A DNA stretch of 64,000 bases from JAHEKO01 sp965212505. GTDB taxonomy: Bacteria; Acidobacteriota; Thermoanaerobaculia; Multivoradales; JAHEKO01. This document shows positions 40,970-48,815 of the stretch, piece after piece. Under the pieces are notes generated by a model. The model was not told the DNA's origin, searched no databases, and saw only the letters and a list, made by a program, of their open reading frames with translations. Position numbers and translations under genes: made by a program. The DNA is taken from the NCBI GenBank assembly GCA_965212505.1, contig OZ243123.1, positions 496,001 to 560,000 of the forward strand. The letters run 5' to 3'. Each line of letters starts with the position of its first letter. Positions within the stretch are counted from its first letter, which is position 1.

Positions 40970-42295
40970 ATGAAGAGACCTGACGTGACCACCACACCTG
41001 AAGTCAGAATCTGTGACGTCACGCTTCGCGACGGCATGCAGATCGTCAATCGAGACCGCGTGGTCGGGCTCGAGATGCGTCTGCAGATGCTCGATGCGCT
41101 CTATCGCGCCGGGCTGCCGTACCTCGAGGTTGGCTCCTTCGTGAGCCCCCGGTTCATCCCGGCGATGGAGGACACCCCGGAGATTCTGCGGGCTATGCCG
41201 CACCTCGATACCGAGGTGGCGGTGCTGGTTCCGAACATCCGCTACTACCGCGAGCTCGAGCAGCACGATCACGAGAAGGTCAACACGGTGGCCCTGTTCG
41301 TGTCGGCCTCGGAGGCCTACTCCCAGTCGAACACCAAGATGACCAAGGAGCGTGCCTTCGACTCGGCGCGCGAGGTTGCCGAAGCGGCAGCTGCCGACGG
41401 TTTTCGGCTGCGCGGCTACCTCTCCTACGCCTTCCGCGACGTCGAAGGCGGCGAGCCGATGGATCCCGAGGTGGTACTGCGCGACACCGAGGCGCTGCTG
41501 GCAATGGGCTGCTCGCGAATCATCCTCTCCGACACCGACGGTCGCTCGACGCCCAACGACATCGAGCGCATCGTCGCTCCACTGGCACCCGCGGTCGGTC
41601 TGGAGGCGCTCGGCGTCCACCTGCACGACCGTTGGGGCCAGGGCATCGCTAACGCGCTGGCGTCCTACCAGCTGGGCGTTCGTACGTTCGACAGTTCGAT
41701 CGGTGGCGTCGGCGGCAGCAAGGCCGTCAAAGCCTCCGTGGGCAATATCGCGACGGAAGAGCTCGTCGCGCTCTTCCAGGGCATGGGCGTAGAGACGGGG
41801 GTCGATCCACTGCCACTGCTCGAGGCCGGCCGACTGCTGGTTCAAATGACCGAGCTGGCGGGAGATCCACTGCCTCCGAGCAAACTGCTTGCGAATCGTC
41901 TGTCGCTCCATGCCGGCGCTCCGCCGGGATGGCTGACCGCCGAGATGCGGGCTCCCAAGCCGACACCGGAGCCGGTCGAGAAATCGGTCGCCCCGGTCGA
42001 GGAGCCGGAAGGTCCTCCGGTTTCACTGATGGCGACCATGGTGGCGGTTCCGATCACCTTCGTGGCGATCTCGTGGCTCATCTCGGTGCTGTCGATTCCG
42101 ACCTACGGTTACGGCGAGTTCCTCGCCTTCGGCGGCAGCATGATCGCCTTCGGATTTGGTGTCGTCGTCGCGACGCTGCTCTCGAAGTTGATCGACGGTG
42201 GGCAGATCGCCGTCACCGACATTCCTCGCCAGGCGCATCGGAAGTTCGACGATCTGGTGAAGGAAGTCACGCGCCGCCTGGACATCAGGCTCTGA
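40970..42295 (+). CDS. HMG-CoA-lyase-like TIM-barrel protein fused to a C-terminal membrane hairpin
   Basis: Residues 8-300 match the HMGL-like family: CDVTLRDGMQIVNRDRVVG, YLEVGSFVSPRFIPAMED and GVHLHDRWGQGIANAL (metal His218, His220). The catalytic-loop region is IGGVGGSKAVKASVGNIATE, where HMG-CoA lyases have Cys. Here it is Ser250, so normal lyase chemistry is doubtful. A Pro/Glu linker (about 310-345) leads to two membrane helices (about 352-375 and 382-402) and a short basic tail. I do not know this fusion as a standard form. It lies 183 bases after the carboxylase and 4 bases before the hydratase. The substrate is uncertain. Confidence 0.85.
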   Translation: MKRPDVTTTPEVRICDVTLRDGMQIVNRDRVVGLEMRLQMLDALYRAGLPYLEVGSFVSPRFIPAMEDTPEILRAMPHLDTEVAVLVPNIRYYRELEQHDHEKVNTVALFVSASEAYSQSNTKMTKERAFDSAREVAEAAAADGFRLRGYLSYAFRDVEGGEPMDPEVVLRDTEALLAMGCSRIILSDTDGRSTPNDIERIVAPLAPAVGLEALGVHLHDRWGQGIANALASYQLGVRTFDSSIGGVGGSKAVKASVGNIATEELVALFQGMGVETGVDPLPLLEAGRLLVQMTELAGDPLPPSKLLANRLSLHAGAPPGWLTAEMRAPKPTPEPVEKSVAPVEEPEGPPVSLMATMVAVPITFVAISWLISVLSIPTYGYGEFLAFGGSMIAFGFGVVVATLLSKLIDGGQIAVTDIPRQAHRKFDDLVKEVTRRLDIRL

Positions 42296-42299
42296 TCGA

Positions 42300-43103
42300 G
42301 TGAGCTCCGAGTCCGCCGAGGCGCCCTCCGTTCTCGAGCTCCGCCGAGACGGCGACCTCCTCTGGGTTACCCTGAACGATCCGGCGCGCGCAAACGCGCT
42401 CTCGCCGGTCGCCGTACGAGAGCTCACGGAGCTCTATCGGCGTTCGCTTCTCGAGGAGGGGATTCGTGCGCTGATCCTCTCGGGTGAGGGCAAGCACTTC
42501 TCGGCGGGCGCCGACCTGGCGCATCTCGAGAGTCTGCTCGACGCCGGCGAGGGCGAGAACCGTCGCGAGGCCGAGGAGCTGCGGGGCCTCTTCGAGTCGG
42601 TGCTGCGTCAGGAGTGCCTGACGATCGCCTTGGTGCAGGGGGCCTGCGTCGCGGGCGGCTGCGGCCTGGCGACCGCGCACGACTTCGTGATCGCCGCGGA
42701 CAACGCAAAGTTCCTCTATAGCGAGGTGCGAATCGGCTTCGTCGCCGCGCTCGTCGCGACCTTCCTACCGCTACGCGTGCGTGGCGCCGACATCCGCGAG
42801 CTGCTCTTGAACCCCGACTTCATCGACGCCGAGCGAGCGCTCGAGATCGGGATGGTTAACCGGGTGGCAGCGGCCGAGGAGCTCGCGACCGCCGGCGAGG
42901 CGCTCGCAGCCGAGGTGCTCGAGCGGGCGAGCTCGAGCTCCATCGCACTGACGAAACGACTGCTACTCGACGCCCTCGGTCGACCGCTCGACGATGCCCT
43001 TGCCCGAGCGGCGGAGATCAACGCCCAGGCGCGTGCGACGCCAGACTGCAAACACGGCATCTCGACCTTTCTCGAGACCAAGAAGCCTCCGAAGTGGCGG
43101 TAG
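42300..43103 (+). CDS. Enoyl-CoA hydratase/isomerase (methylglutaconyl-CoA hydratase-like)
   Basis: The 267-residue crotonase-family product starts with GTG four bases after the lyase-like gene. The oxyanion hole is GEGKHFSAGADLAHLESL and GACVAGGCGLATAHDFVIAA. A catalytic Glu is present in KFLYSEVRIGFVAALVATFL, as in LiuC-type methylglutaconyl-CoA hydratases. The neighbouring carboxylase and lyase-like genes support a role in leucine or isovalerate catabolism, although the exact substrate is inferred. One base separates it from the next small gene. Confidence 0.85.
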   Translation: MSSESAEAPSVLELRRDGDLLWVTLNDPARANALSPVAVRELTELYRRSLLEEGIRALILSGEGKHFSAGADLAHLESLLDAGEGENRREAEELRGLFESVLRQECLTIALVQGACVAGGCGLATAHDFVIAADNAKFLYSEVRIGFVAALVATFLPLRVRGADIRELLLNPDFIDAERALEIGMVNRVAAAEELATAGEALAAEVLERASSSSIALTKRLLLDALGRPLDDALARAAEINAQARATPDCKHGISTFLETKKPPKWR

Positions 43104-43104
43104 T

Positions 43105-43395
43105 GTGAGCAACGTCGTCATCCCAGAAGCGCTGAGCCATCTGTTGCGCGCCAACCTTCTCGAGGAGCGCGATCTGCTCGAGAGCATCTCCCTGACCGAG
43201 ATCGCCGAGCCCGATGACTCGGGGCGATCGGTCTGTCGCTGCATGGTTCCGGTACGCCGGCAGTTCGATCCGGAGACCGCCGAGTTGCGGCGGCTCGAGG
43301 TCACGCTCGTACGCCAGGATTCGACGACGTGGGAGGTCGAGTCGATTGGCGGTCTACGAGCTCAGACGCCCGACATCGCTCCGCTCGACGGCTAG
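43105..43395 (+). CDS. Small hypothetical protein
   Basis: A GTG start at 43105 gives 96 residues with no signal or membrane segment. The body is one helix followed by a three-strand beta meander (RRLEVTLVRQDSTTWEVESI). No family is recognised. It is tightly linked to the enoyl-CoA hydratase upstream and convergent with the rhodanese-like gene. Confidence 0.5.
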   Translation: MSNVVIPEALSHLLRANLLEERDLLESISLTEIAEPDDSGRSVCRCMVPVRRQFDPETAELRRLEVTLVRQDSTTWEVESIGGLRAQTPDIAPLDG

Positions 43396-43431
43396 CGGCG
43401 GGCGGAACCGAGCCGCGATCGAGGCTCTGGC

Positions 43432-43782
43432 TCAGGCAGCCTCGGTGGCGTAGCCCGACTGGCGCCACTCGACCATACCGCCAGAAATCTCGACGCACCG
43501 CAGTGCGCCGTTCGCCCGCAGGTTCAACGTCGCGGCACGAACACGCTCATCGCCGGGTCCGGCGCCGATGATGAAGAACTCGGTCGTCGCGGAGGTGCCC
43601 TCCGGCAGTCCCTTCTCGAGCTGACTCGCCGAGGTCCGCACGGCGCCGGCAACGTGGCCCGACGCAAACTCACTGGCGTCGCGAACGTCGAGAATGCGAA
43701 AAGGCGGGTGCGGGTAGCGGACGCGCCGCGCAAGCTCGGAGGAGTAGCTCTGATAGATCGTCCCGTCGAAGTGCATGTCCAT
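43432..43782 (-). CDS. Rhodanese-fold protein lacking the active-site Cys
   Basis: The 116-residue single rhodanese domain starts at ATG 43782. FRILDVRDASEFASGHVAGA is the typical first half and CVEISGGMVEWRQSGY the typical end. The active-site loop, normally a Cys-x5-R after the fourth strand, reads FFIIGAGPGDERVRAATL, with no Cys. It is therefore unlikely to transfer sulfur and may be a regulatory or binding domain. It is divergent from the PLP enzyme across 223 bases. Confidence 0.75.
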   Translation of the reverse strand: MDMHFDGTIYQSYSSELARRVRYPHPPFRILDVRDASEFASGHVAGAVRTSASQLEKGLPEGTSATTEFFIIGAGPGDERVRAATLNLRANGALRCVEISGGMVEWRQSGYATEAA

Positions 43783-43904
43783 GGGCGCGATCCTATAACC
43801 CTCTTCCGTTCGGTGGTAGCGACGGTCGGCGAGCACTCTCGAGACGTGGCTGGCGCCGCAACCCGCGCTCTTCCGAGACCACAACTCTAGGCCAGGCCCG
43901 TCGA

Positions 43905-43923
43905 CTTCGAGGTGGCCTCGAAG
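43905..43923. promoter_or_regulatory. Perfect inverted repeat upstream of the second PLP enzyme
   Basis: CTTCGAGG (43905-43912), TGG and CCTCGAAG (43916-43923) form a perfect 8-base inverted repeat in the divergent gap, 82 bases before the PLP enzyme start. It lacks a T tail on both strands, so an operator or leader hairpin is more likely than a terminator. Confidence 0.4.
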
Positions 43924-44005
43924 CAATTGAACAGAGAAGACCGGTCGGCGACGGTCCGAGCGGTTCGACTGGTCGTGAGCACCGGTTGCGATAGCCTGCG
44001 CGCCT

Positions 44006-45169
44006 GTGCTCGACAGACCGAAGATTGATGCCGTGGACGAGTTGGTTTGCCTCGGTCACGAGGAGGACGTCGGGGCGTACGAGGGCGCGCTGGCGCCACC
44101 GATCGTTCAGACCTCGCTCTTTGCGCACGCTTCGCTTGGCGAGCTGATGGACGGGCTCGCCAACGAGGACTCGCGGGCGGTCTACTCGCGCGGCACCAAC
44201 CCGACGGTGCTCGAGGTCGAGCGCAAGCTCGCTCGGCTCGAGCGGGGTGAGAGCTGTCGCTGCTTCGCCTCGGGCATGGCGGCGGTCAACGCGGTGCTGA
44301 CGAGCCAGCTGGCGGCGGGCGACCACGTGCTGTTCGTCAACCAGACGTACGGCCCGACGCTCCAACTCGCGAAGCGGCTCGAGCGCTTCGGCGTGCGTCA
44401 CGACCTACTGCTGGACCTCGAGCCGGGCGCGATCGAGGGAGCGCTCCGACCCGAGACCAGAATGATCTGGCTCGAGAGCCCCGGGACGCTCCTCTTCCGC
44501 ACCTTCGACCTGAAAGCGGCGGTCGATCTGGCGAGAGAGCGGGAGATCGTGACAGTTCACGACAACAGCTGGGCGTCGCCGCTCTTCCAGAAGCCACTGG
44601 AACTCGGCGTCGACTTCGTGGTGCACTCGGCGACCAAATACATCGGAGGGCACAGTGATGTCGTCGCCGGAGCCGTGGTGGGTGCGGCCGAGTCGATGCG
44701 ACAGCTCTTCTTCGACGCGTTCTTGTTGAACGGCGGAGTCATCGGACCGCACGACGCCTGGCTTCTCAATCGCGGCTTGCGCACCCTACCCGTGCGGATG
44801 CGGCGCCATCATCGGGAAGGATTGACCGTGGCGCGGTATCTGTCGGAGCACCCGCGCGTTCGTCGAGTGTTCCATCCGGCGCTCTCCGCAGGCGGAGTGA
44901 CCGGGCAGCTCAGCGGCTACTCGGGGCTCTTCAGCTTCGAGCTCGACGACGAGAGCTTCGAGGGTGTGGCGGCGGTCGTCGACCGGCTGCGCCGCTTCCG
45001 GATCGGCGTCAGCTGGGGCGGGGTCGAGAGCATCGTGATCTCACCCAACCGTGGTGACAATGCCGACTCGCTCCGAGCGCAGGGCATGCCGCTCGGTTTG
45101 ATCCGGCTCTCGATCGGGCTCGAGGACGCGGAGATCTTGATCGACGACCTCACGGCGGCGCTCGGGTGA
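44006..45169 (+). CDS. Cys/Met-metabolism PLP-dependent enzyme (cystathionine beta-lyase-like)
   Basis: The 387-residue fold type I PLP enzyme, from GTG 44006, is a paralogue of the gene at 12538. The Schiff-base Lys211 is in VHSATKYIGGHSDVVAGAVV. The substrate loop YSRGTNPTVLEVERKLARLE and ISWGG-type end (FRIGVSWGGVESIVISPNRG) resemble cystathionine beta-lyase and trans-sulfuration enzymes. Its stop overlaps the NhaC start by four bases. Which sulfur substrate it uses cannot be told from sequence. Confidence 0.87.
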   Translation: MLDRPKIDAVDELVCLGHEEDVGAYEGALAPPIVQTSLFAHASLGELMDGLANEDSRAVYSRGTNPTVLEVERKLARLERGESCRCFASGMAAVNAVLTSQLAAGDHVLFVNQTYGPTLQLAKRLERFGVRHDLLLDLEPGAIEGALRPETRMIWLESPGTLLFRTFDLKAAVDLAREREIVTVHDNSWASPLFQKPLELGVDFVVHSATKYIGGHSDVVAGAVVGAAESMRQLFFDAFLLNGGVIGPHDAWLLNRGLRTLPVRMRRHHREGLTVARYLSEHPRVRRVFHPALSAGGVTGQLSGYSGLFSFELDDESFEGVAAVVDRLRRFRIGVSWGGVESIVISPNRGDNADSLRAQGMPLGLIRLSIGLEDAEILIDDLTAALG

Positions 45170-46605
45170 GCACACCCGCCCGCACTGAGATCGGCCTCAC
45201 GGCGGCGCTTCTTCCGCTGGCGGTGCTGTTCGGCTGCTTCGTGGCGAGCGGTTTCACGATCGGTCTGGGAACGCCGGTTCTCATCGTGTCGATGTTGCTG
45301 GCGGCAACCGTTGCAGGCCTTCTCGCTCGCCGGCACGGCGCGGGCTGGGACGACCTTCAGCGCTCCGCGGGCGAGAAGATTGCGGCGGTCTTGCCGGTGA
45401 TTCTGATCCTGCTCGCGATCGGCCTTCTCATCGGCACCTGGGTGCTGTCCGGGACGATTCCCCTCCTGGTGAGCCTCGGCATTCAGCTCATCCGTCCCGA
45501 CATGTTCGTCCTCACGACCTTCCTGCTGACGGCCGTCATGTCGATCTGTACCGGAACTTCGTGGGGTTCCGCGGGCACGCTCGGAGTCGCGTTGATGGGC
45601 GCCGCGGCGGCCCTCGAAGTGCCGCTGGCGATGAGCGCCGGCGCCGTCGTCTCGGGCGCCTACTTCGGGGACAAGATGTCACCGCTCTCCGACTCGACGA
45701 ACATCTGTGCTCTGGGAGCCGGCGCCGACCTCTACCGCCACATCCGGCACATGCTCTACACGGCGGTGCCGTCGTTTGCTCTTTCGCTCGTCGTCTTTGC
45801 GCTCGCGGGCGGCTCCCGGGTTGCCGGCGCCGGCGTGGTGCCCGAAGGGGCGAACCGAATGCTGCGCGAGATCGAGGTGGCCTTCAACGTTGGCTTCTGG
45901 GCGGTACTTCCGGTGGTGGTCGTATTGGTGGGCGTGACGCTCAAAAAGCCCCCAGCGTTGGTGCTCGCCGCGTCCGCCGTGCTGGCGATGGGGGTCGGAC
46001 TCTCGGCCCAGGGATTTTCTCTCGCGGAGGGGGTGGCGGCGGCAGTCAGCGGCTTCGACGTGAGCATGGTCGCCGCGAGGCTGGACGGAGAGCCGAGTGG
46101 TCTCTTCCGGCGTCTCGTCGGGCGTGGTGGGCTCTTCTCGATGGCGACCACGCTGATCGTCGTGATCAGTGCCTTCCTCTTCGCCGCTGGCCTCGACGTC
46201 TCGGGCGCGCTGGATCGAGTGCTTCGCGCACTGCTCTCGGGAGTGCGGTCCGTGTTCGGCTTGATCGCGGCGACGATGGTCGCCGGCGCCACCATGGTCT
46301 CGCTCACCAGCCACGGCGGGGTGACGGCGCTGATCGTCGGCGGGATGTTCCAGCGCGCCTACGAGGATCGGCGCCTGGCTCCGGAGAACCTTTCCCGTTC
46401 GCTCGAGGACTCGGTGACCATCATCGACCCGCTCCTCCCCTGGACGGTGTCGGGGATCTTCATGGCGACGACGCTCGGCGTGCCGACACTCGAGTACCTC
46501 CCTTGGGCGATCTTCTGCCTCGGGGGGCCCGTTTTCTCGCTGATCTACGCCCTCCTGTACTCGCGGACTGGCGTTGGCATTCGAGAGCTCGCCCCACTCC
46601 GTTGA
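45166..46605 (+). CDS. NhaC-family Na+/H+ antiporter-like transporter
   Basis: The 479-residue protein has about ten to twelve helices. NhaC landmarks are SICTGTSWGSAGTLGVALMG, VVSGAYFGDKMSPLSDSTNI and TMVSLTSHGGVTALIVGGMF. These polar breaks within helices are the ion-binding crossover segments. It is translationally coupled to the PLP enzyme (GTGA), which hints at a transported amino-acid-like substrate rather than only Na+/H+ exchange. Some NhaC relatives do exchange organic acids, but this remains an inference. Confidence 0.85.
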   Translation: MSTPARTEIGLTAALLPLAVLFGCFVASGFTIGLGTPVLIVSMLLAATVAGLLARRHGAGWDDLQRSAGEKIAAVLPVILILLAIGLLIGTWVLSGTIPLLVSLGIQLIRPDMFVLTTFLLTAVMSICTGTSWGSAGTLGVALMGAAAALEVPLAMSAGAVVSGAYFGDKMSPLSDSTNICALGAGADLYRHIRHMLYTAVPSFALSLVVFALAGGSRVAGAGVVPEGANRMLREIEVAFNVGFWAVLPVVVVLVGVTLKKPPALVLAASAVLAMGVGLSAQGFSLAEGVAAAVSGFDVSMVAARLDGEPSGLFRRLVGRGGLFSMATTLIVVISAFLFAAGLDVSGALDRVLRALLSGVRSVFGLIAATMVAGATMVSLTSHGGVTALIVGGMFQRAYEDRRLAPENLSRSLEDSVTIIDPLLPWTVSGIFMATTLGVPTLEYLPWAIFCLGGPVFSLIYALLYSRTGVGIRELAPLR

Positions 46606-46613
46606 GTGGGGCG
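46590..46613. other. Perfect 10-base hairpin over the NhaC stop codon
   Basis: CGCCCCACTC (46590-46599), loop CGTT and GAGTGGGGCG (46604-46613) pair completely. The stop codon lies at the loop and the start of the right arm. No T tract follows on either strand. It separates NhaC from the cytochrome b fusion gene, whose ATG is 35 bases downstream, and could act as a pause, protect 3' ends or terminate weakly. Confidence 0.55.
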
Positions 46614-46647
46614 AAGCACCAGAGGGTGGCGGTAGAGTGCCTTCTGG

Positions 46648-48270
46648 ATGTCGACTAACGCCGAGACGGTCGAGCCTCGTGAGGCTCAGGCGGGCGTCCT
46701 CGACGTAGATCTGCCGGACGCCCGACCGCGAGTCGCAGAGATTCTGGCTTCGCTCTTCCGGCCTATCGAGGCGGCGTTCAATCGGGTCTACGGCTCCCAG
46801 TGGAACCCGCTCTACAAGAGCGGGCCGATCGCCGTCGCGCTCCTTGCGATCACGTTGGTCACCGGCATCTACCTCTTCCTCTTCTATCGCGTCGCAGACC
46901 CTTACGGCTCGGTAGCCCAGCTCGACTCGACCTGGCACGGCTCGTGGATGCGGTCGCTTCACCGCTACGCCTCTGACCTGGCGGTCTTGGCGGTGTTTGT
47001 TCACGCCTTCAAGATGCTGATCGCCGGCAAGACCTGGGGGCCGCGAGCTCTGGCGTGGCGTACCGGCATCCTGTTGCTCGGTGCCGTTTTCTTCTGCGGC
47101 TGGACGGGACTGGTCATGGCCTGGGATGTCCAGGGCCAGTGGATCGCCTGGGAGGGGGCGCGGCTCGCCGACCTCCTGCCTCTGTTCTCCGAACCGATCA
47201 GCCGCTCGTTCGTTCGTCCGGACTCGGTCGGGAAGGGCTTCTTCTTCACGAATCTCTTCCTCCACGTGGCCTTGCCGCTCGGCGTGGCGGCGATGTTCTG
47301 GCTTCACGCCTCACGCGTCGCGAGGCCCTCGCTCGGTCCACCAAAGAAGATGTTCTGGTGGATCGTAGCGATTGTCGGTGGGCTGGCGGCGATCGTGCCG
47401 GTGCCGCTGCCGCCCGAGGCCGATCTCCTGGCGCGGCCGGTGGATGTACCGCTCGACGTCTTCTACGCCTTCTGGCTCCCCATCGCGGGAGTGCTACCGG
47501 CTTGGGGTCATCTCCTGTTCTGGGTTGCGCTCGGGGGAGTCGCGTTCACGATTCCGAACTGGTGGAAGCCCAGGCGTACGGAGTCACCCCCGTCGTTTGT
47601 CGACGAGCAGCGCTGCACGGGGTGCTCGACCTGCTACGAGGACTGTCCGTTCGATGCGATCTCGATGGTCGAACGAGCTGTCGCTTCCAGCCTCTCCCAG
47701 ACGGTCGCCCGCGTGGACTCCGCGATGTGCGTGAGTTGCGGAATCTGCTCGGGGTCCTGCGCGCCGATGGGAGTCGGCCCGGCGAACCGAACCGGACTCG
47801 AGCAGCTGAAGCGAGTGCGAGAGCTGGTCGAGAGGCTCCCGCCACTCGATGGAGAGGTTGCCGTTGTGACCTGCCGTTACAGCCTCGGACAACGGATCGC
47901 CGAGCTCACGGGTGAGGGCGTCGTGGTCGTCAGCGGTTGTTCGGGCAGCGTCCATACCTCGTCGCTCGAAGGTCTTCTCCAGGGCGGCGCCGCGGGTGTT
48001 CTGGTCATCAGTTGTCCCGAGCGCGACTGCCTCTATCGCGAGGGCCCGAAGTGGCTTGAAGAACGGATGTACCACGATCGCGAGGCGGAGCTGCAAGCCA
48101 GAGTCGACCGGCGGCGGGTGCGGGTCGCCGCGTTCGGCCCGGGTGAGGTGCGACGGGCGGTCGAGCACGCTCGGGAGTTCCGTCGCAGCCTGGAGGGCCT
48201 CGAGGGGCAGGGTGCGGTGACGGTGTCCGAGGACGGTCGCGACTGCGAGGTCAGAGATGCCTACCTCTAG
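46648..48270 (+). CDS. Cytochrome b / 2x[4Fe-4S] ferredoxin / MvhD-like fusion
   Basis: This 540-residue fusion has three parts. Residues 35-305 form a cytochrome b N-terminal domain with heme ligands H105, H119, H206 and H220 (spacings of 14, bc1-like) and about six helices. Residues 320-375 hold two [4Fe-4S] motifs, CTGCSTCYEDCP (323-333) and CVSCGICSGSC (361-371). Residues 400-540 resemble the delta subunit of F420-non-reducing hydrogenase (MvhD/FlpD), with Cys409, Cys431, Cys456 and Cys461 in VVVSGCSGSVHTSS and VLVISCPERDCLYREGPKW. It would pass electrons between quinones or b hemes and a soluble partner. It faces a B-family heme-copper enzyme locus. Confidence 0.85.
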   Translation: MSTNAETVEPREAQAGVLDVDLPDARPRVAEILASLFRPIEAAFNRVYGSQWNPLYKSGPIAVALLAITLVTGIYLFLFYRVADPYGSVAQLDSTWHGSWMRSLHRYASDLAVLAVFVHAFKMLIAGKTWGPRALAWRTGILLLGAVFFCGWTGLVMAWDVQGQWIAWEGARLADLLPLFSEPISRSFVRPDSVGKGFFFTNLFLHVALPLGVAAMFWLHASRVARPSLGPPKKMFWWIVAIVGGLAAIVPVPLPPEADLLARPVDVPLDVFYAFWLPIAGVLPAWGHLLFWVALGGVAFTIPNWWKPRRTESPPSFVDEQRCTGCSTCYEDCPFDAISMVERAVASSLSQTVARVDSAMCVSCGICSGSCAPMGVGPANRTGLEQLKRVRELVERLPPLDGEVAVVTCRYSLGQRIAELTGEGVVVVSGCSGSVHTSSLEGLLQGGAAGVLVISCPERDCLYREGPKWLEERMYHDREAELQARVDRRRVRVAAFGPGEVRRAVEHAREFRRSLEGLEGQGAVTVSEDGRDCEVRDAYL

Positions 48271-48811
48271 CCTCGGCGCTCGGTGGGGCCGATTCGCCCT
48301 GCGCGGGGTTCTCACCGCCGTTCTCTTGGCGATGGTCGCAGCTCTCGGCCAGATCCCATGGGGCGAAGCGGGCGAGGACGCGGTGCTCCGCATCGCGCTG
48401 CGCACTGTGCACGGCAAGGTCGAGGTCTGTCGGCAGCTGTCCGTTGAGGAACGGAGCAGCCTCCCGGTCCACATGCGCGGGACCGAGGTCTGCGACTCCC
48501 TGCCGGTCAACTATCGTCTGCGGGTCGCTCTTGCAGGCCGGGAGCTGGTGGACGAGTTGGTCGAGCCGGGCGGCTTCCGCCGAGACCGGCCGCACAACTT
48601 CGACCGCGAGTTCTCGGTCGGTCCGGGAGCGGAGGCGCTCGAGGTGCTCTTCGAGCCGCAGCTGCCCTCGGAAGCCTCCGCCACGGAGGTGCAGGCGTTC
48701 GACAAGGTGCTCGCCTACCAGCTTCGCGAGCGGGTCGAACTGCGTGCCGACCGGGTGACACTGGTCTACCTCGACGACACCTCCGGACGCCTCGAAGTGA
48801 TGGGCGGCTAG
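48257..48811 (+). CDS. Hypothetical membrane-anchored protein
   Basis: The 184-residue product overlaps the end of the cytochrome b fusion gene by 14 bases. One hydrophobic segment (FALRGVLTAVLLAMVAALGQ) is followed by a beta-rich soluble domain with two Cys (VEVCRQLS and GTEVCDSLP) on the outer side. No family is recognised. The overlap indicates coupled translation, so it may be a periplasmic partner of the fusion protein. Confidence 0.6.
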   Translation: MPTSSLGARWGRFALRGVLTAVLLAMVAALGQIPWGEAGEDAVLRIALRTVHGKVEVCRQLSVEERSSLPVHMRGTEVCDSLPVNYRLRVALAGRELVDELVEPGGFRRDRPHNFDREFSVGPGAEALEVLFEPQLPSEASATEVQAFDKVLAYQLRERVELRADRVTLVYLDDTSGRLEVMGG

Positions 48812-48815
48812 GCCG

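Noticed and set aside
12538..45169. The two Cys/Met PLP enzymes considered as a trans-sulfuration operon
   Set aside because: They are 30 kb apart on the same strand, with unrelated neighbours and no shared regulatory site that I can see.
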